This document shows positions 24,040-33,869 of a stretch of DNA of 64,000 nt, in pieces. The position numbers were made by a program, and so were the translations under genes. The DNA is from Histoplasma ohiense (Eukaryota > Ascomycota > Eurotiomycetes > Onygenales > Ajellomycetaceae). How positions within the stretch are numbered: the stretch's first letter is position 1; each line of letters begins with the position of its first letter. The stretch is taken from positions 1,736,001 through 1,800,000 of the forward strand of contig JAEVHH010000006.1 of NCBI GenBank assembly GCA_017607445.1, given 5' to 3'. The notes below the pieces were generated by a model. That model was not told the origin of the DNA. It did not search any database and saw only the letters and a list, made by a program, of their open reading frames with translations.

Positions 24040-24787
24040 ATGACCACCTCCCAACCCCCCCAATCGTCAATAATAACGACAACAGCGACAAATGGAGACA
24101 ACACCTCGCACATTCCCTCCCCAGCGCCGATGCTCAGCCCTCCAGCCTCTTCCCACTCCATTCCAGATGATGACGACGATGCCCCCCTCTTCTGCCCCTC
24201 GTACATCTCCCCAATGGTCCAAAAACAGCTGCCGGAAAACTACACGATCCGACCCCTACGGCGCTCAGACTACTTCTCCGGCTACCTCGACGTTCTCCGA
24301 GTCCTAACCGCTGTCGGCGACTTCACCGTCGAGCAGTGGAACGAGCGCTATGACTGGATGGCGAAGCGAGGCGAGGAGTATTTCCTGCTGGTCATCTGCG
24401 ATGGCTCTGGTAGGGTGGTGAGCACGGGGAGCCTGATCGTCGAGCGCAAGTTCATTCACTCCCTGGGCATGGTGGGCCATGTGGAGGATATCGCGGTAGA
24501 AATGGGCCAGCAGGGGAAGAAGTTAGGGTTGAGGATGATTCAGGCGCTGGATTTCGTGGCGCAGAAGGTCGGGTGCTATAAGGTGTGTTATTCCTGCATT
24601 CCACCCCCGGTTACTCCTCTTCACATATCATTGTGTGTGACTTTTATTCGTGTCTTCCGGAAAGAATTCGTCGCTGATCCGTCCACTCTTACAGAGTATC
24701 CTCGATTGCTCAGAAGCCAATGAAGGCTTTTATTTGAAATGCGGCTTCAAACGTGCCGGCCTCGAAATGGCTCACTACTACAACTGA
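24040..24787 (+). CDS. GNA1: Glucosamine-6-phosphate N-acetyltransferase
   Basis: Exons 24040-24582 and 24695-24787 (intron GTGTGT...TTACAG, phase 0) give 211 residues. The enzyme acetylates glucosamine-6-phosphate with acetyl-CoA, a step to UDP-GlcNAc for chitin, N-glycans and GPI anchors. Family motifs are YTIRPLRRSDY, FLLVICDGSGRVVSTGSL, ERKFIHSLGMVGHVEDIAV and the acetyl-CoA loop QQGKKLGLRMIQALD. After the intron comes SILDCSEANEGFYLKCGF(K), then EMAHYYN at the C-terminus. About 60 residues precede the GNAT core; they are Ser/Pro/Thr-rich with an Asp run and probably disordered, an extension commonly seen in filamentous fungi. All catalytic-domain segments appear intact. Confidence 0.96.
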
Positions 24788-27248
24788 AACGAGTAAATTT
24801 CCATTGATTCGTTAATTTTTGCCCCCCTCATCCTTCTTCTTTCCCTTTAAAACATATAATAAATATACGGAACTCAAACGGAATAAAAAGCCCCATCTTT
24901 CCGGCCAATCCCGTCCCAATTATCTTCCGAAGCAAGCAGAAATACAAACGCCCAATTCCAATACACTTCTTCGCAAGATCACTCTGCTTCACCCCTAAAA
25001 GCTCTACTACGGGACAAACACTAGTGATCGAACCACATAGTGGGAGGATTATTTAAATATATTCCGCTAGGGTATTTTGAATATCCAGCCGTCGTCTGCA
25101 CGGGCGTGTATAATAACGCATACTCCCCACGCGGCCCCAGCAGGCAAGTGTTGGATTACTACTGTGAATGGGCCGCACGGATCTTCTTTTCTTTTTTTTT
25201 TCTCTTCTTTGCGGTCTAGAAAAGCGGTCGGAGTGATTTGTTTCTTTTATATATTAATCGGGAGGGAAGAAAATTTTTCATTTTTCAGCCTTGAGTCTTC
25301 CTTTTATTTTTGGACGAGCGGACCGGAATGGGATTTCGACAATATCAGGGATAATTAATACATACATAGATGGCGTGTTAATGCCCTTTTTTTTTTTTTT
25401 TTTCAACTTTCCTCCTTTTCCTGTTTCTCTCCATCTATTTGCGCTCTTTTTTCTTCCATTTCCAGTTTGTATTATTCTAACAGTGGCACATTTCGGATTG
25501 ATTTTCTCAGGTCTTGGCCGGCTGCCCACCACCATCCCCCTGTTACAGAGGGTGCAGAGTTGCAAAAATTAGTACTTGTACAAGTTGCTAGTAGCCTGAC
25601 TGACTGCTTAGCCGCTCACTGCACACTCTGTTTATTTTTGCACTGCGCTTATGCACTGCACTCTCTACAATAGGGATCTGAGTGGATGCTCCTCTGTTAA
25701 GATGATGTGGAATTAAAGATCCATGTATCCCTGGGATTTTGAAGTGTTTTTGCCCACGTAGCTAGGGTTGCTAGAAGCAGGCTGTTTCTACTAAGTCATG
25801 CGTAATGCACTATTTTAATAAGACAGTGGGATGTTTACGCAGAACCATCTACTACTAACTAAAAGATAACCAATCTTCCTCAACCTAAACTGTATTTAAT
25901 AATGATTGATTGTGAATTTATGATGTGATATCATGTGGCATTAGGTAAGAATGTTATATTTTCAATCAAGTCATTAGTTAGACATGATTCAGTCTTCCGT
26001 AACCAGATAAACGATCCCTTCGCCGCCCTTCCATAGCGAAACACTCAAATCATAGCACCCAAAACACAATAAACCCACGCCAAAATTGCTTTCACACATT
26101 GACCCGCTCTAATCTAAAGCATGGCAAATCGATCGAGCTCTCCTACAAGATTTTTGGAACCACAGAACGTTAGTTGATCACAGAACAGCCGAAGAGATGT
26201 TAAAGCTTATGATTTCTGTCCGCGGCGGCTATGGTAGGTACAGGCCAACGAATCAGGCAGTTTTCATAGAGATATAATACAGACCCATCATTGTTTTGGA
26301 GAGATGTTGAAGCTGAAAAGGCAGAGGGACAGAGATTGAAAATAAATGATATTGCGCGCCGACTTCGACTGCGGCATCAGTATCAACAATTTTCCAATCA
26401 ATTCAATCGTCCACGTATGAAGCCAACCGAATCAGCTATCAAAGCTTTTCAACATATTTCGGGAGAGCCTCTTACCCCATCAGTCAAATGGCAACTAAGA
26501 GCCAGAAAGAGGCTCTCGTCGCTAGAGCCTGATGTGATGTTGAGAATTGAAAAGCCTCATTGGGTGAAGTAGGACAACACCCAGCACAACATCTGTTTGG
26601 TATGTACGGAGTATTTGAATCGACATTTGTTGTCTTTAGATGGGAACGAGAGCTGTCTGAGAAGGACCTCAATATTGTGTGGAGGCAGGTCCAGATCAAC
26701 AGCTGAAGTTAGGAATTGGTATAAGAAAGGAAAGGATAGCGAATATTAACGCATATAAGCCATAAGATTTATTTAAGAGGCTAGACTGCGTACCGCGGTC
26801 GGCATACGCCGTTGAAAACTATCACCGAATATATCACATTACAAAGCTCGCGCGGAAAATGCTAATGACTAGCGGAAGTGGAAAGAAAATCGAAATTTGA
26901 ATTGTGAAGTACCCGACACAAGAGTAGATATATGTTCAGAAAGCTTTTACACAAATGTGCCGAGAGATATTGTAATCAAGCTGACCAGTCCTTTCCCCAG
27001 ACTTGCGGAGTCCCCTGATTTCGTGTCCATGAATATACACGATATCTCCCCCTTTCCAACTCGACCCTTCCACCACCTTGCAATAAGAGTAATGGCACAT
27101 CGCAAATTGATCGTGTTAAGACCTCCATGTGTTCGTTCGTTCGTTGTCCATAATTTCAATTTTCATCTCGGGCCAGTTTAAGAGATCAAGGGTTCCCAAC
27201 ACATAAAACTCAAAGCAATACAGGAAAGAAAACCATAAATAAATGCGC
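24788..27248. other. Long intergenic region with poly-T tracts
   Basis: About 2.4 kb with no confident gene. It contains T-rich tracts (about 25187-25203 and 25387-25403) and pyrimidine-rich DNA. The only coding candidate is the small frame at 26291-26572, listed separately. Composition is close to the rest of the island, not to the AT-rich blocks. Confidence 0.55.
26291..26572 (+). CDS. Small hypothetical ORF, doubtful
   Basis: A 93-codon open frame with a basic, helical-looking product (RRLRLRHQYQQFSNQF, later RARKRLSS). The annotated start may be an internal codon and no splice partner is evident. I recognise no family. It could be a small gene, the last exon of a longer degraded gene, or chance. 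Confidence 0.22.
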   Translation: MFWRDVEAEKAEGQRLKINDIARRLRLRHQYQQFSNQFNRPRMKPTESAIKAFQHISGEPLTPSVKWQLRARKRLSSLEPDVMLRIEKPHWVK

Positions 27249-27756
27249 TTATGACGTAGGGTTGGGGTTCATCTTAAAAGACGAGGAAACAATATCACGT
27301 TAGTTCCAACTTCGTTGCGATTGCTTTCTCCGATCACTTTTGGGACCAAAGGCTGTAGAAGACGCACCTTTCGCTTTCCACCGGTCATCGTGACGTTAAC
27401 AAATCGTCTGGTGTATTGCAGGCGCTTCTTGGCGCGACCCTTCGGGGTCTTCTTCTTCTCTTGAGGCTCGACCTATATTACATCAAGTCCTCCAAGTCAG
27501 TCCAAAATCTGTTCTTGTTTCCGTATCTTCAACCACATATGTCTTTATATATCTCTCAAACTTTCCACTATATCTTGCAATAAAACCCGAAATCTCAGAA
27601 TTCGTCACACGGACCACACAGTTCTCAGAATCGAGGTGAGAGAAACCGTTTTCCGAGAACCATGCACGGAGAGTGAAAAATGGGCAAAGAACTGACCTTA
27701 GGGGTCTGGGACTTGACTTTGCCCGCACGGGCGAGGGATCCGTGAACTTTACCCAT
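27249..27756 (-). CDS. RPS30: 40S ribosomal protein eS30
   Basis: Exons 27697-27756, 27368-27472 and 27249-27272 (introns 224 and 95 bp, both phase 0) give 62 residues: [20 protein letters not shown], then [20 protein letters not shown]...[11 protein letters not shown], then MNPNPTS. This is full-length eS30 of the small ribosomal subunit. It is not fused to a ubiquitin-like domain as in animals; the sequence begins directly with [12 protein letters not shown] as in yeasts. It lies about 0.95 kb downstream, on the same strand, from eL24, so two ribosomal protein genes are neighbours. The protein is strongly basic. Confidence 0.97.
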
Positions 27757-28701
27757 AATGTGCGGTAAGCGATGGGGACGAGTTTTTTGACAGAGGTGTA
27801 ATTGACTGTGTGGGAGGCTGAGGATGCCGATGGTTTGATGGATGTGTTAGCGTTTGGTTTTTCTGCCTAGCTGGATTAAGCGAGCGGTAGCGGCTGCGGA
27901 AGAAGAGAACAGTATCAGGATCCTTTGGGTCTCATTTTGAGACGCCTGGGAGATAGGGAAGGTGAAGGAGAGTAGATGCTTACAGCCGTTTGGGAGTCGA
28001 TCCTCTTGTCGTTGTCGCGGTTTGCCTTTCAACTCTTCCAGCTCGTCTCTGTGACTGAAATGGAGGACGTCAAATTAGCGACTGCCAAGACTCGGCGAGT
28101 CGAAGTGTGTAGGGCTGTGCCCTATTGCCTATTTTGGAAGCCGCCCCCTCATTGCTCCAAGACGAACCAGCAGGATCTCAAGAGTGATCATGGCATTGAA
28201 TTGATCATACCTCGCTTGAAGGCTTACAGATTATAGAATTGTTGAGTCGCTATATTGGTGAGTATTTAAGATGGATAGGACCTTGCTCTCAGGCAAGCAG
28301 ACTACTTCAGATGGAATTATCTTTGAAGCACGGAATGTGCTAATGCGAGGCCATTGTAGCATCATCCTAAAATAGCCATGAAACGTGAATGAAACGAATA
28401 TAGAGTGAGTGGGAAATCTGCTAACCGAGTTCTCTCTTTATTTAAACTAGATCACAGTACATTGAAAGCGTAAAAAGAAATAAGAAAGAAAAATAGCAGG
28501 AATCCATTTGCATTAGAACATCGTACTTGCAAAACGTCCCATAGCAGAAAACTATCTTCGCCTAGAAGAGTTCTGATATGTAAGGAATACAAAATTCCCA
28601 GTTGTTAGATGATGGAGGACTCTAGCACATTGATATTCGTAATTGCACTGGTCCCTTCCATTCCACAAAAATCACCGGGCGCCACTACCGAATCCCAAAT
28701 T
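27757..28701. other. Intergenic between eS30 and eL24
   Basis: Holds the eS30 promoter/5' UTR and the eL24 3' UTR, both genes being on the minus strand. The frame at 27976-28236 (+) is judged spurious. No RNA gene was recognised. Confidence 0.6.
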
Positions 28702-29609
28702 TTAACGAGACTTAGCAGCAACCTTGGGTGGCGCACCCTTAGCACCCTGTTTGCTTTGGATTCTGCTCGCCTGACCTCTGGCAGCGTTGGCAGCGTTCTT
28801 AGCCTTCTCAGCTCTCTTCTTGCTTTCGGCAGCGGACTTCTTTTCCTTTCCTTCCTTGATGGCTTGTTGGCGAGCAGCGAGGCGGGCCTCAGGGCGCATG
28901 CTTCGTCGTTCTTTGATGACGTCTAGAGAGGCGCCGACAACAGCACGCTGGGACTTGACTGTGCGTCGGGTACGCTTCTTTGCAACTTCCTATATGAAGT
29001 GATGAAAAAATACATTTTCCTTTTGTTAGCTGATTATCCCAACTTCTCCAGTTCCCATTCTCAAAGACTATCGTTTTTGTCCATCCGAGATATTTCCTTG
29101 CTTCTCCTCGTCCTTCATGCCATGATTCTCCAACTGCTCCACACATCCTTGATCTCCCAGAAGCAGCTCGCATCTCCAAAGATAAAAGGGGGAAATATGG
29201 AAATGCCACTGACTTCAGAGATGCCTTTCCTGTGTTGTCTTCTATAAAGGGTCGTCCATAAGATTCGGCGAGGGTTTTTGCGTTGGAGAAAGAGGGATTC
29301 GGTCTTGCCATTCTGGAAGCGGAAGACTTTGCCGTCGCCGCGGACGTAGAGTTTTCCCTGCACACATCGTAGCCAAAATAATCAGCTTTTCATGTTTCTC
29401 GTAGTTATTCCTTCCAACCATTTAAACGGATAAGCTTGACATATAGAAAGAAATCCTCCATAGTCCAAACAAGTCGTGCGTGTGGAGTACAAGGATTTTG
29501 ATACCGGGACTGAACCGTCACAACATTTTCAAGAACACAGCATCATTTTCCGACATACCTTTCCGGGGTAAATCTTCTCGCCACTGAAAGTGTCGTCGTA
29601 GGTACGCAT
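28702..29609 (-). CDS. RPL24: 60S ribosomal protein eL24
   Basis: Exons 29559-29609, 29214-29357 and 28702-28989 give 160 residues. The N-terminus [17 protein letters not shown] continues as [20 protein letters not shown], then [22 protein letters not shown] and a long Lys/Ala-rich C-terminal helix, as in eL24 of the large subunit. Introns are 201 and 224 bp (GTATGT...TGCAG and GTCAGT...ATATAG). The early exon 1/exon 2 split after 17 codons is common for fungal ribosomal protein genes. One difference from most homologues: the N-terminal zinc-ribbon cysteines of archaeal L24e are absent, as is usual in fungi. Confidence 0.97.
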
Positions 29610-30643
29610 CTTGAATGGGTGGAGATGCGCAGCCGGTGAGTGGATGGGGTTAGATTGTTGACTTCGTGGATTTAATTAATCTTTGCGACAGACGCCTTTA
29701 CACCCTTTGGTGGTTGGTGCGAGATGCTTTCGCTAAAGTGTCACACGTGACTTTGGCTGCCCTTCCACAAGCTCCAATCAAGCTCCAGGAGTGGGCGTGT
29801 ACTATCAGTCTCCAACTCTCCATGGCTTTCAGCAATGGGAATATACTTTATGTTTTCGATGATGGGGAATGAATTTGCAGTCGGGTCTATTCCGAACTAC
29901 CCTATTTTTCGCGTTACATGAATACGATCGGGTTATTAATCGATGAATGCTACATGGCGCTGACAACATTTTGGCTGGCAAGTGGACGCTCCACCAGACA
30001 CACTCCTCGAAATATTGATTACAATTTTGGCATTCGCTTGGAAGTGCCATTGCTTACCTATCGACTTGAAAATGTTGATACGCAGCAAGATGACCGAAAC
30101 CAGGAGCTTAGAATGAATCATTTATTGAATCAAATCGAGAGATTTTATTTCCAAAATTTGCAGAAACAGCGCATTCGTTTAACTAAAACTGAGGTGAACT
30201 TGGCATAATTCCGCTGGAGTGTGTAGGAAACAATAAATGAAATAAGGCACCAGATACATCAAGAGTTGACTGGCGAGCTTTTTGGAGAGCCGAGAATGGT
30301 GAGAATCTGTTGCGCCTCATTAAAAGAGTGCGGAATCTGTATTCTATAGCGGGCAGTCGAACATCGCAGGTTGAGCTTTCAACCCAGACAAAAAAACCAA
30401 AATACAAGGAGGGGGGACTATAAAATCATAGAATCAATCAAAGAAAGGATTAAAACCAAACGCCGTAATAACATGATAAAGGAATCAGGTCGTGGGAAGC
30501 CGAACAAAAAGAAGAAAGATGAACAGGGTGTCTCGCTCGGCATAAACAACCACCGTTAAACAACTCGCCCGCAATCAATTGATCAATAAAATAGTATCAC
30601 GTCCTTACTCCGATGTTAGCCAACCCACTTAAGTTCCTGCCGA
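29610..30643. other. Intergenic between eL24 and UBC13
   Basis: Promoter of eL24 and 3' UTR of UBC13. Overlapping small frames on both strands (for example 29918-30208 +) show no family signal and are not called. No tRNA or snoRNA was recognised by eye. Confidence 0.55.
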
Positions 30644-31413
30644 TTATGGATTCCTTCCCGCCGCCTCCGGCGATGCATATAGTTGTGTCTCCGCTTTTGC
30701 TTGCGCAATGGCTGCAGCTGGGTTTTCCCTCCAGTGTTTCGCGACTTCTTCTGCGAGGGGGTCATCGGCATTAGGGGCACCGAGCAATGCCTGGATCGAG
30801 AGGAGAATGGTGCGGATTTGTAGAGCTGGAGACCAGTTTTCTGTTATTGAAGGGAACAAAGTTAGTTTTACTTCCATTTCGCGCTAGCAGGGGCTGTGTG
30901 CTCTGCTGTTACTGCCAATGAGGCGGGTGAGGTTTTTGCCATACTTTTCAAGACGTCAAGACAAATCCTTCCGATCCCGTCAATGTTGGGGTGATAAATC
31001 TTTGTCTGGAACAGAACCTGGGGAGGGGCCATGGGATAATCTTCTGGCAGGAAGAGTTGTAGCTTGAAAATTCCTCCTGGAGAGCTTGTTAGCTTGAGCG
31101 CAAGGCTTTGATTGTAATATATAAACAAAGCGATTAAGGCATCTATGTATCAAATACCCCATACCTTCATAAGGCGAGTCAGCCGGCCCTTCCAGGGTAA
31201 CATCAAAGTGACGCAGATTGTCTTCCCTGGGATTTGCAGTGATACCGGGAACACTTTTTGACCAGAATAAAAAGAAGGAGAAGCGTGTCGTAATTAGCCA
31301 TCCAGAGTTGCAAGAGCATATCAACTCAAGGGGCACTTAATAGGACAGTGAACAACTCACGGTTCGGTCATCAACCGCTGAGTCTCTTTGACTATTCTCT
31401 TGGGCAACTCCAT
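30644..31413 (-). CDS. UBC13: Ubiquitin-conjugating enzyme Ubc13 (UBE2N)
   Basis: Exons 31361-31413, 31165-31253, 30945-31076 and 30644-30840 join in frame to 156 residues. The series [36 protein letters not shown], then the HPN motif [18 protein letters not shown] with catalytic Cys in ICLDVL, and [18 protein letters not shown] is typical of Ubc13. With a UEV partner (Mms2) this E2 builds K63-linked chains for DNA-damage tolerance. The last 10 residues extend slightly beyond the yeast form. The start codon is 172 bp from the right island-border repeat, so the promoter is squeezed against the AT-rich block. Confidence 0.97.
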
Positions 31414-31584
31414 CTTGCAAGCTACTGACCAGGCGCGTCTGAAGGGCTACGAACAAAATCAGAGTCCTTATCACCGGAAAGGATGAATAAGGCAAGCAGA
31501 ATAGTCGGTTAATGCTACTGGCAAGTATGTTTCAAAACGAAGAGTAACAAAAAAAAGTTCGTCTTGGCGTGGTAGATGGAGGGG

Positions 31585-31825
31585 TATTGTGGCGGACGTA
31601 AAGCTTGCGAAAACAGAATTTTCTGCCACCCCCTGAAAAATAATAGCAAAACACCACAAAAATAACCAAAATATCCACATATCTCTAGAATCATTCAAAT
31701 ATCATCCAATTCATTTAAATACACACCTTTATCATCAAATACACATCTTTATCATCAAATACATATCTTTATCATCAAATCTATCAATATACTCTGCAAC
31801 ACTCACTGTTCTACTATCTTGCAAG
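31585..31825 (-). repeat. Right copy of the island-border inverted repeat
   Basis: Inverted counterpart of 11754-11967. It starts (gene side) TATTGTGGCGGACGTA, has a 7-bp insertion AAGCTTG next to it, then TTTTCTGCCACCCCCTGAA. Three instead of two TTATCATCAAATAC units explain the remaining length difference (241 against 214 bp). It ends at CTATCTTGCAAG. Differences are otherwise few and mostly transitions. Confidence 0.9.
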
Positions 31826-31914
31826 TTCATAAAAAAACTTCAATTACTCTATATCTTCATCTACTCAAATCATCTATTTCAGATGTTCTGAATAATGATG
31901 AGAATTCAACTAAT

Positions 31915-31970
31915 GATGAGAAGAAGAATAAGAAGAAGAAGAAGAAGAAGAAGAAAAAAACATAATCAGA
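31915..31970. repeat. GAA/AAG microsatellite
   Basis: A run of GAAGAA/AAGAAG triplets followed by A-tract, lying between the border repeat and the truncated hAT copy. Confidence 0.8.
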
Positions 31971-31994
31971 AAATTCTCAATTTCTATAAATATC

Positions 31995-33330
31995 TAAATT
32001 GATCAGTGAGATCATGAATTTCACATTTGATTTGATTTGATTTAATCTCAGTTCATTTTTTGATGTGATTTTCAGTGAGATCAGAATCAGAATGAAAGTG
32101 TAAAGAGATCAAAATTTTTAGAAATGAAGTATAAAAGAATCAGATTTAGATTTAATATAACTATTATAAAATCAACAAAATTTATTATTTCATATAAAAT
32201 GACTGACTATGAAAAATAAAAATATAATCTGAAATTGATTATAATTTTAACTCAAGTTTGATTCTGTTCTGATGATTATATAATACATGACAATTGATAA
32301 CAATTATTGATAACACTCACAAACTCATTAATATTATATACAATCACAGTTAATTTTTTTCTTCATTATATTATTGAAAAAGAATTCTGTTACAATAGAA
32401 TTTTTATCAATAATTTCTTTTTTTTTCATATTTAATTATCATTCATTTCTTTACAGTTTCTTTTTGTAATTGATTATGATGATAGTGATAAATATTTCAA
32501 CTTGAATTAAACTTTCTCTTCATATCAACTTCTGTCAATGAAATTGTCAGAATATTGTGTGTTATCATTGTTATTGTTGAGTACTGACTGCTGATCATTC
32601 TCCACAGATTTAAAATAGATTTTTCTTTGATATTAACAGAATCATTATATAGATAGCAGTCAAATTCAGTATTGCAAGAATTTTATTTACTCAGATTTTC
32701 AGCAGCAATCAACAAATGCAAATTCTTAATCAATATTAGTAATAGATTAATATCAATATCTCAGTGAGTATTATAAAAAAAAAGTTACTAATCAAAGAAT
32801 TATGCTCTATTGACTCTTCAATTTATATATTATTCTGTTCATATTGTCAATAATTGTTGTTGTAGTATGTTCAAACTATATCAATATAGATTTGTTGTTC
32901 TTTCACTGTTCAATTCTCAAAAGTATATACATTGATTTGATGAGAGAAATCAAGTACAGCAGCAATAGTATAGTAATCAGCAAATGATTGATTGATTCTT
33001 ACATAATATTCTGCAAGTTTGTTTTGTGCTTTTTCAATTGCTGCAGAAATAACTCTATTTCAGAATTATTCTTCTTATATACAAATCATCTATATTTTCA
33101 AATAAGTAAATAAACTGTTGTATATTCATCAAAAAGCTTGTATCATTGATGTTACTGTAATAGACACAGTCTTTGTTGTTTTGTAAAAGATAAACAACAG
33201 TTCAACAACATATTTTAACTGTGTTCACTCTGTATCAGAAAATTTCAGAGCACAAATTTTCTCTCATTCAGAATTCTAAACTCAATGATTCACAGCATCT
33301 TTTAATTGAAGTGCTTGAACTGTCATTTCA
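31995..33330 (-). mobile_element. Truncated hAT copy (D3)
   Basis: The left terminus (TAAATTGATCAGTGAGATCATG, then repeated TTTGAT) and about 1.3 kb of the transposase 3' end align with D1 (35720-37100) and D2. Similarity stops near 33330. It is the most heavily transition-mutated copy. The residue pattern of the hAT C-terminal dimerisation domain is still readable near 32520-32600 but broken. Confidence 0.8.
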
Positions 33331-33570
33331 TAAGTATGTATGTATGTATGTATGTATTGGTTTAACATCTCAGAGAAGATACAGGCAATGCCTGCACTTC
33401 AAAAGCCTTCTGAAGGGCATGGGGACATGCTACACTGGAGAAATCTCTATATACACAGTAATGATAGACACAGGATTCAGATAGCAACTCTTGAGAAGAC
33501 TCAGTCTATATAGACTGTTCATTCACTTCTGGCCCAATGTATGGCCATTCATGGTAGAGATGATCAAAGC
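33331..33570 (-). repeat. Retroposon-like repeat with tetranucleotide tail (copy S1)
   Basis: About 220 bp similar to 51780-52030. Read on the minus strand it ends GTTAAACC followed by a (CATA)n tail (33333-33355). The second copy ends GTTAAATC followed by a (CAAA)n tail. A shared body with different simple-repeat tails is typical of non-LTR retroposition. No tRNA-like A/B boxes were recognised. Confidence 0.5.
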
Positions 33571-33586
33571 ACACAAGTGCTATGGC

Positions 33587-33842
33587 AGGGCAATTGCTCG
33601 CAAGGAGCAGCAGCAGAGCGATTGCTCGCAGGGAGCAGCGGCAGGGCGATTGCTCGTAGTGAGCAGCGGCAGGGTGATTGCTCGTAGTGAGCAGCGGCAG
33701 GGCGATTGCTCGTAGTGAGCAGTGGCAGGGCGATTGCTCGTAGTGAGCAGTGGCAGGGCGATTGCTCGTAGTGAGCAGCGGCAGGACGATTGCTCACAGA
33801 GAGCAGAGGCAGGGCGGAGGCAGGGCGATTGCTCCCAGGGAG
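33587..33842. repeat. GC-rich 28-bp minisatellite
   Basis: The motif ATTGCTCG recurs exactly every 28 bp (33593, 33621, 33649, 33677, 33705, 33733, 33761, 33789), with a last 39-bp unit to 33842. The unit is approximately GGCGATTGCTCGTAGTGAGC plus AGCGGCAG. It contains the hairpin GCTC-GTAGT-GAGC. It retains CpG although all flanking DNA is AT-rich and CpG-poor. Because 28 is not a multiple of three, all frames are open; the ORFs here are artefacts. Confidence 0.93.
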
Positions 33843-33869
33843 CAAAGATCAAGGCCTGAAGGCCAATGA

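Noticed and set aside
25278..25572. Overlapping ORFs on both strands around the poly-T tract
   Set aside because: Produced by the poly-T/poly-A run (Phe or Lys strings); no family signal.
29918..30208. 96-codon plus-strand ORF between eL24 and UBC13
   Set aside because: Lies in the expected promoter/3' UTR interval, no domain, competing frames on the other strand.
12144..31413. A functional gene cluster or secondary-metabolite cluster
   Set aside because: The products belong to unrelated housekeeping processes and include no biosynthetic core enzyme.
11754..31825. A single giant transposon bounded by the inverted border repeats (Starship- or TIR-like)
   Set aside because: The genes inside are ordinary core genes (ribosomal proteins, Ubc13, Ubp6, ARPC4), no transposase or tyrosine recombinase is present, and no flanking target duplication was found.
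33587..33842. CRISPR-like array
   Set aside because: Direct repeats of 28 bp are contiguous without variable spacers, and the genome is eukaryotic.
33564..33852. Long ORFs with repeated Ser-Asn-Arg-Pro-Ala and Glu-Gln-Ser-Pro-Cys motifs
   Set aside because: They are translations of the 28-bp minisatellite, open in several frames because the unit is not a multiple of three; no start context or flanking coding sequence.
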